Assembly (NCBI RefSeq): GCF_030503875.2
Contig: NZ_CP129968.2
Span: 1,240,001-1,304,000, forward strand
Length of the DNA stretch: 64,000 nucleotides
Reading direction: 5' to 3'
Source: Marivirga arenosa
GTDB taxonomy: Bacteria; Bacteroidota; Bacteroidia; Cytophagales; Cyclobacteriaceae
The position numbers were made by a program, and so were the translations under genes. The notes beneath the pieces were generated by a model. That model was not told where the DNA came from. It ran no database searches and saw nothing but the letters and a program-made list of their open reading frames with translations. This document shows, one piece after another, positions 15,616 to 27,000 of this stretch. Every line of letters starts with the position of its first letter. Within the stretch, counting starts at the first letter, position 1.

Positions 15616-16629
15616 ATGATATTACAACTAGAAAAAAATATAAGTGGAAATGCTAAGAATGATTTGATTTCTTCATTGGGGCAATTCACTAAATCGGTAA
15701 GTGAAGTACAAACTCAGAAAGGATTTTATTTAGTAGCACTTGAAAAAGGCGATATTGATATTCGAGAGATTGGCCATCTAAAAGGTGTAAAAGACGTGCA
15801 TGTTGTTTCTGATAATTATCAATTGGTTTCTCGTAAATGGAAGGTTAATCCTGCTGAGATTCAATTAAGAGATGGAGATGTGATTTCACAAAACCATTTT
15901 AATGTGATGGCTGGGCCATGTAGTATTGAAAATGAAGAGCAAGTAGATGCGGTAATCGCTCACTTAGTTGCGAACAATGTCAAAATCATGCGTGGAGGAG
16001 TGTATAAGCCTCGATCTTCTCCCTATTCCTTTAGAGGTCTTGGTATGGAGGGTTTAAAGATGTGGTATCAGAAAGCCAAAGATGCTGGCATTAAGATCAT
16101 AACAGAGGTTATGCAAGTTTCGCAAGTAGAGGAAATGTATGACTATATCGATATTTATCAGGTAGGGGCACGAAATACTCAAAATTTCAACTTGCTGGAT
16201 GAATTAGGAAAAGTAGATAAACCCGTTATGATTAAAAGAGGGGTAAGTGGCACCATTGAAGAATTACTGTATTCAGCAGAATATGTATTCAGTGGAGGTA
16301 ACGAAGATCTGATCTTATGCGAAAGGGGTATTAGGACTTTCGAAAATATGACCAGAAATACATTGGATATAAATGCAATTCCAGTATTGAAAGACAGATC
16401 TCATTTGCCAGTGGTGGTAGACCCTTCTCATGGAATTGGGATTAGAAAGTATGTTGAATCAGTAGCACTTGCCGGAATTATGGCTGGAGCGGATGGAGTT
16501 ATTTATGAGCTTCATCCTGATCCTGAAAAAGCGATGAGTGACGGGCAACAATCTTTATATTTTGAAGAAAGTTCTGCATTAATTCATAAAATGAAACAGA
16601 CTTATACCCTAAGAAATGATATTAATTAG
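15616..16629 (+). CDS. aroF: 3-deoxy-7-phosphoheptulonate (DAHP) synthase
   Basis: A 337-aa DAHP synthase of the type I-beta (Thermotoga-like) form, first enzyme of the shikimate pathway (PEP plus erythrose-4-phosphate). An N-terminal ~70-residue ferredoxin/ACT-like regulatory domain precedes the barrel. The barrel shows FNVMAGPCSIENEEQ (metal-binding Cys), IMRGGVYKPRSSPYSFRGLG, QVGARNTQNF, VMIKRGVSGT and VVVDPSHGIGIRKYV. No chorismate mutase domain is fused. As the last gene of the trp unit it would raise chorismate supply under tryptophan limitation. The gene symbol is by function; other names are used. Confidence 0.93.
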   Translation: MILQLEKNISGNAKNDLISSLGQFTKSVSEVQTQKGFYLVALEKGDIDIREIGHLKGVKDVHVVSDNYQLVSRKWKVNPAEIQLRDGDVISQNHFNVMAGPCSIENEEQVDAVIAHLVANNVKIMRGGVYKPRSSPYSFRGLGMEGLKMWYQKAKDAGIKIITEVMQVSQVEEMYDYIDIYQVGARNTQNFNLLDELGKVDKPVMIKRGVSGTIEELLYSAEYVFSGGNEDLILCERGIRTFENMTRNTLDINAIPVLKDRSHLPVVVDPSHGIGIRKYVESVALAGIMAGADGVIYELHPDPEKAMSDGQQSLYFEESSALIHKMKQTYTLRNDIN

Positions 16630-16654
16630 AGTATAAATTTAATTTTTTTAAGCT

Positions 16655-16687
16655 AAAAGGCAGTCTCCTATAGACTGCCTTTTTTTG
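16655..16687 (+). terminator. trp operon terminator
   Basis: AAAAGGCAGTCT (16655-16666), loop CCTAT, AGACTGCCTTTT (16672-16683) and further T residues: a strong intrinsic terminator 25 nt after the DAHP synthase stop. The rest of the gap to 16966 is very AT-rich; it contains two copies of TGTAGGTAT (about 16692 and 16722) and no promoter I can call with confidence. Confidence 0.93.
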
Positions 16688-16966
16688 TATTGTAGGTATA
16701 TTAAATTGATAATTACCTATTTGTAGGTATTTTATTTGTGTAAAAGTTTTGAAATATTGCATTTATTCTACAAAAATAGGATAAATTTAATTTATTGAAA
16801 TTGAACAATTAATATTTGAAAAGTGCAATTAAAAACTAAAAATTTGCGTAAAAATTTAAAATATTTGTTCTTTTGTATAAAAAATTACGTATTATTGTAC
16901 GAATTCGAATAGAAAATTACATTTTAAACCATTAAAATTAAATTTTTAACACATAACCCGCTTAAT

Positions 16967-17683
16967 ATGAAATACTTATTCAAATGTACGATTAAGCTTT
17001 CCCTAGTCTTAGCATTTTTGCTGGCTGGCTATGGTCTTAAAGCACAAATCGGATTAGGAGTTAGTGCTGGTACTAACATCAATCAATTAAACTCACCTGG
17101 AGTTTATATGGGAGCGAATATTGGAGCTTTTGCATCTTATGATATTCTCTTCTTAAATGCCAGAGCTGGAGTAAGCTACAACCAATTGGGGGGAGCAAGA
17201 CCAAATTATTTTGATCAACCACCGGGACTCAATGTTGTAACTGAGTATGTTGATAGACAAGTTATATTTCACAATATAGAGGTGCCAATCTATGTTAATA
17301 TCTATTTTCCTGGTATGGAAGAAGCAGAAATTAAGCCAAGATTAACCGTTGGTTTTGCTTATGGATTTAATATGTCGGCTATTGAAAGAAGAGATTTGAG
17401 ACAAACCTTCGGTAACCCTGTTACAGGAGTAGATACTTACGCAGTTTTTTCTGACGACAAAGAAAATGTGAGAGGTGATTATGTTAATCATCACTTTGAT
17501 TTTCTAGGTGGATTTGGCGTTGACTTCAATTTAGAAGAAGATAGAAAAGGATACCTTGAAGTAATATATCGTCAGGGATTAAATCAAATGAATAATGTTG
17601 GTTTTGGAAGAATAGGAAATGTGGGAGATGTGTACACCAACAGCATTATGTTAAATTTCGGAATGACAATCTTTAATTTATAA
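16967..17683 (+). CDS. PorT-like outer membrane beta-barrel protein
   Basis: A 238-aa exported protein. The signal peptide MKYLFKCTIKLSLVLAFLLAGYGLKAQ ends at a typical AQ site. The mature part starts GLGVSAGTNINQLNSP and alternates short amphipathic strands (ARAGVSYNQLGG, NIEVPIYVNIYF, RLTVGFAYGFNMS, YLEVIYRQGLN), ending in a strand with terminal aromatic/Leu residues (SIMLNFGMTIFNL), as in small PorT-family barrels. It sits 51 bp upstream of a large lipoprotein gene, and the two probably form an operon. The specific role is unknown. Confidence 0.75.
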   Translation: MKYLFKCTIKLSLVLAFLLAGYGLKAQIGLGVSAGTNINQLNSPGVYMGANIGAFASYDILFLNARAGVSYNQLGGARPNYFDQPPGLNVVTEYVDRQVIFHNIEVPIYVNIYFPGMEEAEIKPRLTVGFAYGFNMSAIERRDLRQTFGNPVTGVDTYAVFSDDKENVRGDYVNHHFDFLGGFGVDFNLEEDRKGYLEVIYRQGLNQMNNVGFGRIGNVGDVYTNSIMLNFGMTIFNL

Positions 17684-17734
17684 TTTTTAACCTTAATACA
17701 AACAATAATTAAATTTTAACTTAAATCAATAATC

Positions 17735-20050
17735 ATGAAAATCAACAATTTACTTAAAATGTGCTTAGGGATGTTGGCGATGACAGTCATCATTTCATCC
17801 TGTGCAGATGAATTTACTGAAGAGGATTTATTGCAAGCGCAATATGACCTTCAGCAACAACAACAAAACGCGGCTAATGCCAGACAAGATTCTATTGATA
17901 ATGCAGAAAGACAAAATAACATTGATGCATTAAACGATGCTGGAGAACTTGTAAGTTTGCAATTGACAATTGTAGACCTAGACGGTACTCCAGTTGAGGG
18001 TGCAGATGTTAGTTTGAGAGCTGCTGCAGGTGGTGATGCAGATGAACAAACTGCTACTTCTGCTGCTAATGGTACTGTTTACTTTGATAGAGTTGCTATC
18101 GGTGGTAATACAATTAATATCTCTGGTGCAGGTATTACGCCGGCTACCTTACAAGCAGATTTTGGTTCTATACAGCAAGGTGTGCATTATGAAATAATTG
18201 ACGGTATTGTTATTCCAACTCCTGTAACTGAATCTGCAGTAATCACCGTAATTTCATCAAATGCTGCAACTGCAACTGTTAGTGGAACTGTTAATATTGA
18301 GACAGATGTAACAAACACTACACCTGAAGTACCTCAAGATTTAACTATTAGAGCTAATTTTACCAATAATTTATCTAGAAATGCTTCATTTTCTTTGAAT
18401 TATTTCTTTTCAAACAGCGGTAATGAGTTTAATGTAGGTGAGTCTGCAGTTGATAACACAACAGGTGATTATGAACTAATTGTACCTGCAAATATTAATT
18501 TCACTATGACTGTTCCAGATTTAACCTTAGATCAAACAATCGCAATAGATAGAGAAAATGGCGTATTACTTGATAGACCTGAATATAGAACTGTTGAGGC
18601 AAATTTTGGTCCTAATTCAGGTTCTGACAATATCAGAGCAATTAACGGTGCAATCGTTGTTTTTGATGAGCCAAACGGTGGAGGTAGTGGTTTTGTGATT
18701 GATTCATGGGCAAGAGTGCCAAGAGATTTTGGATTTACTGCAATTGGAAATAATACTACTAAAACTGATGGCGGTTCTTTTGTGTACCAATTTACTTCTT
18801 TAGGTTCTGGTTATGTTGAATCTCCTTTAGTAACTATCACAGATCCAAATGCTGGAGCAGAAAACCTTTATGCTGAAGCGCATTTAGATTTTGCTATTAA
18901 TGGTTTAACATTATCTCAGGCAGGATCTGGTTTCCCTGCTGATACTGATATTGATTTTGATTTCCGTTATGACTCTCCGTTTTATGATGCTACTGAAGAT
19001 GACGTAGATACTACGGAAAATATTTTTGTTGCTGGAAGCATTTTGTCTGTTAGAACAAATGCAGCGGGTGCAATAACAGCTGATTCAGTTGCTGCAGCTT
19101 TAGCACAAGCTATAGAAGATGAAGATAATTGGTTTGATCAAGATGATTTAAACTTCATTAATAATGCAGCTGTTAATTTAAGATTACAAACTGGTGGAGC
19201 AGTGCCTACTGCTAATGATGCGATTTTAGACATAACATCGATGAAGTCAAGAATTAGAGCTATGGCTTTTCAAGGAGATAATTTAACGAATCCTTCTTTT
19301 ACGTTCTCAGGTGGAGGCGCTACAGCTCAAGCTGTTATAGATATTTCAGCATTCGAAACTAGATGGACATTTGCTTTAAATAATGACAATGTAGAGCCTT
19401 ATAGTTCTGTTCCAGGAATTAGTTTTGATTATTTTAATGCAAATATTAATCCTCAGGAATTTAATAGTACTCAAGTTAGAGTATTAGATTTAGAAGGTAA
19501 TTTCCAGACTACTGCAAGTATTCAAAGTAGATTAGAAGTAGATGCTGATGGCGATATAGTATATCAAGATGCTGTAGAAAATAATGAAACTAACTTCTTT
19601 GCAGCAAATATGCCAAGTGCTGTTATTGTGAATCCACAAGCAGGAGTAGCTCCTACTGGTACTGTTGCCATAAATAATAATGGTGAGGTTACTGGAGTGA
19701 ACATCTCTAATTTTGGTACCTCTACAAATGGTTCCAACACTGGATATACTGAAAAATTTGGTGCGATGATAATGGTAGCTGCCGAAGGTGCTCCTGGCTC
19801 AGGTGCTGAAATTGTTTTAGGAAATGGTATATTTAACGCAGATGGAACTTATCAATGGTTTGGTGGAAGAACAATCACTGAAAACGGAACTGGATATTTA
19901 CAAGATCTAAACCAACAAAATGCGGGTAATGGTCAGCAAGGATTCTTTGTTTCTAGTGGTAATATTAATAGTACAAGAAACTTGAACGAAGGTCAAAACT
20001 TTGTTCTAGATATAAATTACGGTACTGGTAATAAAGTTGGAAACTTCTGA
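17735..20050 (+). CDS. Large surface lipoprotein with carboxypeptidase-regulatory-like domain
   Basis: A 771-aa lipoprotein: the signal peptide ends ISSC (Cys 23). A Gln/Asn-rich linker (QQQQQNAANARQDS) follows, then a domain (VSLQLTIVDLDGTPVEGADV...GTVYFDRVAIG) that looks like a carboxypeptidase-regulatory/CnaB-type beta-sandwich at about 70-140. The rest is Gly/Ala/Asn/Asp-rich with few charged clusters and no motif I recognise. No T9SS sorting domain is seen, so anchoring is by lipid. It is paired with the upstream PorT-like barrel. Function unknown; surface adhesion or structural roles are possible. Confidence 0.7.
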   Translation: MKINNLLKMCLGMLAMTVIISSCADEFTEEDLLQAQYDLQQQQQNAANARQDSIDNAERQNNIDALNDAGELVSLQLTIVDLDGTPVEGADVSLRAAAGGDADEQTATSAANGTVYFDRVAIGGNTINISGAGITPATLQADFGSIQQGVHYEIIDGIVIPTPVTESAVITVISSNAATATVSGTVNIETDVTNTTPEVPQDLTIRANFTNNLSRNASFSLNYFFSNSGNEFNVGESAVDNTTGDYELIVPANINFTMTVPDLTLDQTIAIDRENGVLLDRPEYRTVEANFGPNSGSDNIRAINGAIVVFDEPNGGGSGFVIDSWARVPRDFGFTAIGNNTTKTDGGSFVYQFTSLGSGYVESPLVTITDPNAGAENLYAEAHLDFAINGLTLSQAGSGFPADTDIDFDFRYDSPFYDATEDDVDTTENIFVAGSILSVRTNAAGAITADSVAAALAQAIEDEDNWFDQDDLNFINNAAVNLRLQTGGAVPTANDAILDITSMKSRIRAMAFQGDNLTNPSFTFSGGGATAQAVIDISAFETRWTFALNNDNVEPYSSVPGISFDYFNANINPQEFNSTQVRVLDLEGNFQTTASIQSRLEVDADGDIVYQDAVENNETNFFAANMPSAVIVNPQAGVAPTGTVAINNNGEVTGVNISNFGTSTNGSNTGYTEKFGAMIMVAAEGAPGSGAEIVLGNGIFNADGTYQWFGGRTITENGTGYLQDLNQQNAGNGQQGFFVSSGNINSTRNLNEGQNFVLDINYGTGNKVGNF

Positions 20051-20075
20051 TAGTTAGACCATTTTTAAAATACTA

Positions 20076-20105
20076 AACCGATCCGGATTCCGGATCGGTT
20101 TTTTT
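20076..20105 (+). terminator. Intrinsic terminator
   Basis: AACCGATCCGG (20076-20086), loop ATT, CCGGATCGGTT (20090-20100), then T residues. It is a perfect 11-bp stem that ends the barrel/lipoprotein unit. Confidence 0.93.
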
Positions 20106-20223
20106 ATGTCTAAATATTTGGTTGAACATAAAATGTAATAACACTTAAATATTTAGTTTTTAATTTTTGTTCTTACCTTTTGTATATATACTTTAGTGCT
20201 TTGTTTTTAAAATGAATCACTAT

Positions 20224-23200
20224 ATGAAAAAACTTTACTTATTATCAACCTTAATCTTCTATAGCTTTTTTGGCTATTCTCAAACAGATTGTGCTTCTGC
20301 TGTTACCATTGCCGAAAATACTGAATATATCAAAACCTTGGTGCCATTTGAATATCAATGGTATAAATTTACTATTCCCAGAGATGGTAAATTGCAAATA
20401 GAATATTCTAATTCCGATAATGCACAAATTGAACTTTTATCTGGTAGTTGTGGAAGCTTAACTGATCTAGGCGGTGGACTTGGTCTGATTTCTTATTTGG
20501 AAGCTGCTGAAGGAGAAGAAGTTTATTTAAGGCTTTCTACTTTTGAATTGTCTAATCAAGACATAACTTTCAGTTTAGAAGTAAATGATATTGTTGAAGG
20601 AGATTCTTGTGACGACCCGATTACCGCTGTTAAAGACACCGAAGGTGTTAATACAATCCCTCCTACTCTTAATCAATTTATTTGGTTCCAATTCCAAATG
20701 CCAGCTGAAGAAAAGATACTAACTATTTCTAATCCTTTAAATTCTAGAATTGAAGTCTATGGTGAAAATTGTACCGAATTTAGAGCTTCCAATTTCTTCA
20801 ACCAAAATGATGATTTGGTCACTCAGAATCCAAGACCCAATGAGGTCATAAATATAAAGTTCACTTTAGACGGAACAGGGGATGTTGATTGGAACCTTTC
20901 GTTAGATGATTTTGCTGCGGGTGAAAAATGCGATTTAGCAGAGATTGCAACTGACGGAATCAATTCAGTTCCCTCTTCAAATGCTCCATTTTTCTGGTTT
21001 TCCTATACCATACCAGCTGAGGGAGGGAGATTGGAAGTTACTAGTTCTGTTGATAATAATGTTCATGTTTATAGGAATGCCTGTGATGCTCTTGAATTTT
21101 TAGGATCAGGCAATGGAAATATCTTTTTGAGTTCTTTAGATCCTGAAGAACAAGTGTTGATTCGTTGGAATTTGTCAGACGGAAATAATTTTGATTGGAA
21201 TATTGCTACTCAAGCATTTTTAGAGGGCGATATTTGTTCCAATGCCAAAGTGGCAATTGAAGGCCAAAATATCCTTACAGAAGACAATTATGCGGACTAT
21301 TGGTATTCTTTTGAAATCTTGAATAATAATGCCACTGTTTCAATATCTCCAAATAGTTCTTTTTTTACTTACGAAATATATAAGGGAAGCTGTGGAGATT
21401 TTACCAAATTATTAGATGGTTTTGGCAATGAAGAAGTTACTAATCTTTCTGCTAATGATGAAATCTTTATAAAATGGAATATTAGAGGGACTAAATCCTT
21501 GGATTTTGATTTAGATTACTCTTACGAGAAGCAAGACCAAGAAATAATTTTTAACAATTTAGACAGCAAGACTTTCGGAGATGCTAATTTTGATTTGACT
21601 GCATCAGCATCCTCTGATTTAGATGTGGGATACTCTAGCTCAAATACTGCTGTGGCCACGGTAATTGGTTCTACCGTAACGATTGTCGGAGCTGGTACTA
21701 CAACCATTACTGCTTCCCAAGATGGGAATACTGAATTTAATGCTGCAGAACCTGTAGAACAAATCTTAACCGTAAATAAGGCAGATCAAACTATTACATT
21801 AGATCCGATTACAAATAAGTTAGTTTCAGACGCTGATTTTGAAATCAATGGATCTTCAACAAGCGGGTTAAACCTTAGTTATTCTGTAACAGGACCTGCT
21901 ACCGTATCTGGCAACTTTATAAGTTTTACATGGGAAACAGGAACTGTCGTAGTAACTGCTTCTCAAGCAGGTAACGATAATTATAATGCAGCTCAGGATG
22001 TAACTCAGGAGTTTTTAGTTACTGATCCAAATAAGACAAACCAAACTATTACCTTTGATGCTTTGCCCGCAGTAAGCTTTGGGGGTGCTAATTTTGATTT
22101 AAGTGGCTCAGCTTCATCGGGCCGAGCGCTTACGTATGAAAGTAGTAATCCAAATGTAGCCACAATAAGTGGATCTACAGTTACTGTAGTTGGGGCAGGA
22201 ACTGCAACCATAACTGCTAGTCAAGAAGGAGATGGAACTTATAATCCAGCTTCTCCAGTTAGTCAGGAATTAGTAGTTAATAAGGCGAATCAGACCATAT
22301 CAATTACAGCTATTTCAGATAAAGAAGTAACAGCTGCTGATTTTGATGTTACGGCTAGCACAGCAAGTGGTTTAGCCTTAATCTATGAGGTTTCAGGGCC
22401 TGCGTCAATTTCAGGCAACACTATTACATTAGAGGGAACTGTAGGCACCGTAACCGTAACAGTTTCTCAGTCTGGAAATGCTAATTATAATTCAGCTTCA
22501 GCACAAGTTAGTTTTGAGGTTATTAATTCAAGAAGCGACCAAACCATCAGCATTACTTCAATACCAGATAAATTCACAACGGATTCTTCTTTTGATGTTG
22601 AGGCGAGTACGACTAGTGAATTAGATTTAACTTATGAAGTGAGTGGGCCTGCCACAATCGAGGGTACAAGCATTACATTAGATGGGACTGTGGGGACTGT
22701 TGAAGTTACGGTAAGTCAAGCCGGAAATGATGACTTTAATCCAGCTACCGAATCAGTAAGCTTTGATGTTACAGAAGATCCTTGTTTAGATTTTACTGTT
22801 ACAGCGACAGTAACAAATTCAGTGTGTGCAGGAGATGACCAGGGAATTATTGTTATTGATCCTACAGCTGGAACCGCCCCATTTAGCTATAGTTTAAATG
22901 AAGCTGATGCAGTTCGGGAAAATATCTTCACAACTTTAGCTCCAGGTGAATATTCTGTAGTGGTAACCGATGCTAATGGATGTACTGCAACAGCAACCGC
23001 TACCATCACGAGCCCTGATCCACTAGAAATTACTGCAGAGGTAGTGAATAGCAATAGTATATTAGGTAATGGAAGTATTAGTTTGAGTGTGACGGGTGGT
23101 ACAGGTGAATATACTTATAGCTGGAGTAATGATGCTACTACCGCATCCATTGAAGAATTAGAAGTGGGAGAATATTCAGTTACAGTTACAGATGAAAATG

Positions 23201-23484
23201 GTTGTAATATTGAAAAGAGCTTTACAATTGGTGGAGTCACGGCAAATGCTGAAACTTTATCGAAAGCTATTAGCATTTTCCCAAATCCTGCAAAGGATAT
23301 CATACAAATCGAGTATGATGAAGAAGTTAAGTTGATACAATTGTATGATGTGAGAGGTAAAATTCTAAATGAGATGAACCTTGATGGATCGAAAAGTGAA
23401 ATCAATGTAAGTCAACTACCAGCAGGCTTGTATTTCATCAAAATGGATGGAGATAACCAGCTTTACAGATTTATTAAAGAATAA
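20224..23484 (+). CDS. T9SS-secreted multidomain protein (PPC-like, Ig-like, SprB-like repeats)
   Basis: A ~1086-aa secreted protein. The signal peptide MKKLYLLSTLIFYSFFGYSQ supports the start at 20224 rather than the in-frame ATG at 20212. Four Cys-containing sandwich repeats follow (beginning DCASAVTI, DSCDDPI, EKCDLAE, DICSNAK), resembling pre-peptidase C-terminal modules, then about five bacterial Ig-like repeats (QTITL/QTISIT...TASQAGNDNYN), an SprB-like pair (CAGDDQGIIVIDPTAGTAPF; GGTGEYTYSWSNDATTAS) and a type A T9SS sorting domain (ISIFPNPAKDIIQI...LPAGLYFIKM). It shares its C-terminal half architecture with the metalloprotease at 24091. Likely cell-surface or released; no catalytic domain seen. 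Confidence 0.85.
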   Translation: MKKLYLLSTLIFYSFFGYSQTDCASAVTIAENTEYIKTLVPFEYQWYKFTIPRDGKLQIEYSNSDNAQIELLSGSCGSLTDLGGGLGLISYLEAAEGEEVYLRLSTFELSNQDITFSLEVNDIVEGDSCDDPITAVKDTEGVNTIPPTLNQFIWFQFQMPAEEKILTISNPLNSRIEVYGENCTEFRASNFFNQNDDLVTQNPRPNEVINIKFTLDGTGDVDWNLSLDDFAAGEKCDLAEIATDGINSVPSSNAPFFWFSYTIPAEGGRLEVTSSVDNNVHVYRNACDALEFLGSGNGNIFLSSLDPEEQVLIRWNLSDGNNFDWNIATQAFLEGDICSNAKVAIEGQNILTEDNYADYWYSFEILNNNATVSISPNSSFFTYEIYKGSCGDFTKLLDGFGNEEVTNLSANDEIFIKWNIRGTKSLDFDLDYSYEKQDQEIIFNNLDSKTFGDANFDLTASASSDLDVGYSSSNTAVATVIGSTVTIVGAGTTTITASQDGNTEFNAAEPVEQILTVNKADQTITLDPITNKLVSDADFEINGSSTSGLNLSYSVTGPATVSGNFISFTWETGTVVVTASQAGNDNYNAAQDVTQEFLVTDPNKTNQTITFDALPAVSFGGANFDLSGSASSGRALTYESSNPNVATISGSTVTVVGAGTATITASQEGDGTYNPASPVSQELVVNKANQTISITAISDKEVTAADFDVTASTASGLALIYEVSGPASISGNTITLEGTVGTVTVTVSQSGNANYNSASAQVSFEVINSRSDQTISITSIPDKFTTDSSFDVEASTTSELDLTYEVSGPATIEGTSITLDGTVGTVEVTVSQAGNDDFNPATESVSFDVTEDPCLDFTVTATVTNSVCAGDDQGIIVIDPTAGTAPFSYSLNEADAVRENIFTTLAPGEYSVVVTDANGCTATATATITSPDPLEITAEVVNSNSILGNGSISLSVTGGTGEYTYSWSNDATTASIEELEVGEYSVTVTDENGCNIEKSFTIGGVTANAETLSKAISIFPNPAKDIIQIEYDEEVKLIQLYDVRGKILNEMNLDGSKSEINVSQLPAGLYFIKMDGDNQLYRFIKE

Positions 23485-23496
23485 AAGATATTAGAA

Positions 23497-23913
23497 ATGA
23501 AAATACTATTTAAATATATAAGCTTAATGATGATGGCGGCCATCATGATGTTCTCATGTAACCCAGATGATGCATCAGAAATAGACGAAGAAACGGCAAA
23601 TGCTGTAATTGAGGCTTTGCAGGGAACATGGACGGCTAGCGAAATAAGAAAAGACCAGGCTGTGATTTCTGACTTTGAAAACTTCAGTATCACTATTACT
23701 GACAAGAGCTACAGCACTGAAAATGGTAGCCCAGTATGGCCTCAAAGTGGAACTTTTGAGGTACAGAACACAGAAGTGGAGGATGAGTTTATAAGAGAAG
23801 ACGGTAGATTATTTACTGCGAATGTTAATAATGGAATATTAACTGTAGTAATTGTGTATCAAGAGGAGACAGGAAGAGGAGAGTATGGTACCTATGAATT
23901 CGTGATGAATTAA
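23497..23913 (+). CDS. Small lipoprotein (lipocalin-like)
   Basis: A 138-aa lipoprotein with a signal peptide ending FSC (Cys 21), then an acidic stretch and ALQGTWTASEIRKD. The pattern of a GTW strand near the N-terminus with about eight short beta strands resembles lipocalin-like lipoproteins of Bacteroidota. It begins 12 bp after the large T9SS protein gene, so it is probably co-transcribed, and is followed by a strong terminator. Ligand unknown. Confidence 0.7.
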   Translation: MKILFKYISLMMMAAIMMFSCNPDDASEIDEETANAVIEALQGTWTASEIRKDQAVISDFENFSITITDKSYSTENGSPVWPQSGTFEVQNTEVEDEFIREDGRLFTANVNNGILTVVIVYQEETGRGEYGTYEFVMN

Positions 23914-23934
23914 AATTATATCATTATTTTTTCT

Positions 23935-23969
23935 AAAAGAGCATTTGTTAGCTAACGAATGCTCTTTTT
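23935..23969 (+). terminator. Intrinsic terminator
   Basis: AAAAGAGCATT (23935-23945) pairs with AATGCTCTTTT (23958-23968) around a loop that can itself pair (TTAGCTAA), followed by T residues. Confidence 0.9.
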
Positions 23970-24090
23970 ATTTTAAGTCCTATCGAATCATACAGTTGAA
24001 ACTAAATTTTTATAATTACAGTTTTATAAGACTTTAAACCATATTAAAATTTTTAACTTTATAAGTTAACATAAGTACTTAAGTTATTAA

Positions 24091-27000
24091 ATGAGAAGTA
24101 TATTTTTCACAGTATTTTGTTTTTTGACGGTATTGAGTTTCCAAGCTCAATCTCAAATACTACCTTCTAGAAATTGTGCTGCTCAAACAATCCATAATCA
24201 AAAGCTTTTATCCAATCCGACCTATAAGAATCGGTTTTTAACTATTCAGAAACAAACTGAGGAGTTTTTATTATCAAGAAGATTTTCAAGAACTACTCAA
24301 AATAATACTTACAGAGAGATACCAGTTTATGTTCATGTTATATATGATCAAGATTCATTAGATCAAAATATAAGTAATGAACAAATTGCTTCGCAAATTG
24401 CAGTAATAAATGAAGATTTTAGAGCTTTAAACAGCGATACAGTGAATGTTCCAGCCGAATTCAAAAATTTAGTAACGGATTATCGTTTAACATTCAGATT
24501 AGAAGGAATTAGCCGAAAGGCTTCTACAGTTACCGCTTGGAATACCAATGATGAAATGAAAAGTTCATCTTCAGGTGGTGTTGATGCGATTACGCCAGAA
24601 ACACACCTCAACATTTGGGTGGTTCCCTTAGTGGGTGATATACTAGGCTACGCTCAATTTCCAGGTGGGGACTATGCTACAGATGGAATTGTGGTGAGCC
24701 CTTACTATTTCGGAAGTTCTGATTATGATAACAATAATGATTTTTATTTAGGAGCGCCTTTTGACAAGGGTAGAACTACCACCCATGAAATCGGTCATTA
24801 TTTAAATTTATTTCATATCTGGGGTGATGGTGGTTGTTCTGTGGATGATGAAGTAGAGGACACTCCAATAGCAGGAAGTTCAAATGTTGGATGCCCATCC
24901 TATCCTTCCAAATCTTGCAGTGAAAATACGACAAGCACTAGTGATATGTTCATGAATTATATGGATTACGTGGATGATGATTGCATGAATATGTTTACAG
25001 AAGGACAAAAGTTACGCTCTCAGGCTTTATTCGAAACGGGTGGTTTCAGAGAAAATTTAGGTCAGGTTTATGAAGATTGTACTTTAGCACCTCCATTAGA
25101 AATATCTTTAGTTAATAGAACTGAAACTTCTTTGAATATAAGTTGGGACACTAATCCTGAGGCTTCAAGTTATGAGGTTTGGTATAATGGATTTACGGTA
25201 ACAACTGAGTTAAATTCTATAGAATTAGTAGACTTAATCGCTGGACAAAATTATGAGATAAGAATTGCTTCAATATGTTCTGACGGGGCAAAGGGAGAAT
25301 ATTCTGATGTATTCAATTTTAATACATTAGGCTGTTATGTTGGTCCATTACAATTTGTTTTAAATACGGATGATTTTGGAAGTGAAACTACTTGGGAATT
25401 ATCGCTAAATGGTGAAATTGTTCAAAAAGATTCAATCACCTATAATGATAATACTGAATATATAGAGTCTTTTGATTTTGGAGATGGAAATTATGAGTTT
25501 ACAATCTATGATTCCCAAGATGATGGTATTTGTTGCCAGTTTGGGACAGGTTCATTTACCTTAACAGACTCAAATGGAGCAGAAATTTTAACTGGTTCCG
25601 ATTTTGGCAGTAGTCTATCAGCTTCTTTTTGTGTTGAGCAAAGTCCACAAATAGATTGCGATAATGCTTCAGTAGCTTCTTTTGGGATTAATACTTTAGC
25701 AAGTTCTCCTGCTATTTATGAATTTACAGCACCTGAAGAAAGAGAATATATCATCAGCTCAGTTGGCTATACCACAGTAAATACAGACTTAAAATTATAT
25801 AGGGATTGCAATTCGATTATTGCAGAGAATGATGATTTTGGAGGATTACAATCTGAATTAAGAATTACTTTGAGTCAAAATCAAACCATATATATAGTAT
25901 GGGATGATACTTACAGTACTTCAGGTTTTGAATGGGAAATTTCAAATGGTAGAGACACTCAAACCATAAATTTCCCAGATTTGGAATCCAAAAAAGTGAA
26001 TGATCTAGATTTTGCATTGAATGCTACTGCTAGCAGTGGACTGGAAATTAGCTATACCTCAAGTAATCATGCTGTAGCAACTATACAAGGTGATATTGTA
26101 ACTATTACTGGAGCAGGACAAACTACTCTTAGTGCGAGTCAAGCAGGTAATGATAGTTTTCTTGCTGCTCCCGTAGTAAATAAAATTTTAACAGTTAATA
26201 AATTATCCCAGACAATTACTATTAATACTATTCCTGATAAGTTAACAACTGATGCTGATTTTGTAGTTATAGCTTCAACAACAAGTGAATTGCCTTTGAG
26301 ATACGAAATATCTGGCCCCGCCAGTATTCGAGATTCAATTGTTGCTTTAAGTGGAATTCCCGGTGATGTAACTGTTAGAGTAACTCAAGATGGTAATGAT
26401 GAATATAAGGCGAATACTGCCACAATTAGCTTCCAAGTGATAAAAGACCCTTGTGAAGATTTCACATTTGAAAATATAATTGTAGAAAATATTAGCTGCT
26501 ATAATGCAAATGATGGTTCAATTGAAGTAAATCTAATAGAGGGAATAAAGCCCTATCGGTATATATTAAATTCTGGAACAGCAGTAGAAACAAATTTATT
26601 TGAAGGTTTAAAAGCCGGAGAATATATTATTACAGCTCTGGATGCTCAAGATTGTTCAATTTCTGACACGGTTATTATACAGAATCCCGAACCTTTACAA
26701 TTATCTGCTAAGATAATTGAGACTGAAGGTTTCTTGGATAATGGTTCCATTGAATTAAGTGTTGCTGGGGGCACTGGAGAATATAATATTGAGTGGAGTA
26801 ATGGAGCTACAACGGCTTTAAATGATAATATTCCTGTTGGTACTTATTCAGTTATAGTAACAGATGAGAATGCTTGTAGCATTGAAGGGACTTATGAGGT
26901 TAGGAGTTTAACAGTGCTTAAAGAGGTGAAAGATACTGAATACTTAGTTTATCCAAATCCTGTTTTTCAAAACCTAAAAATTTTCCATACTGGTAATTCT

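Noticed and set aside
16691..16732. Two TGTAGGTAT copies as operators
   Set aside because: Only two short AT-rich copies with no palindrome or clear promoter geometry; likely chance.
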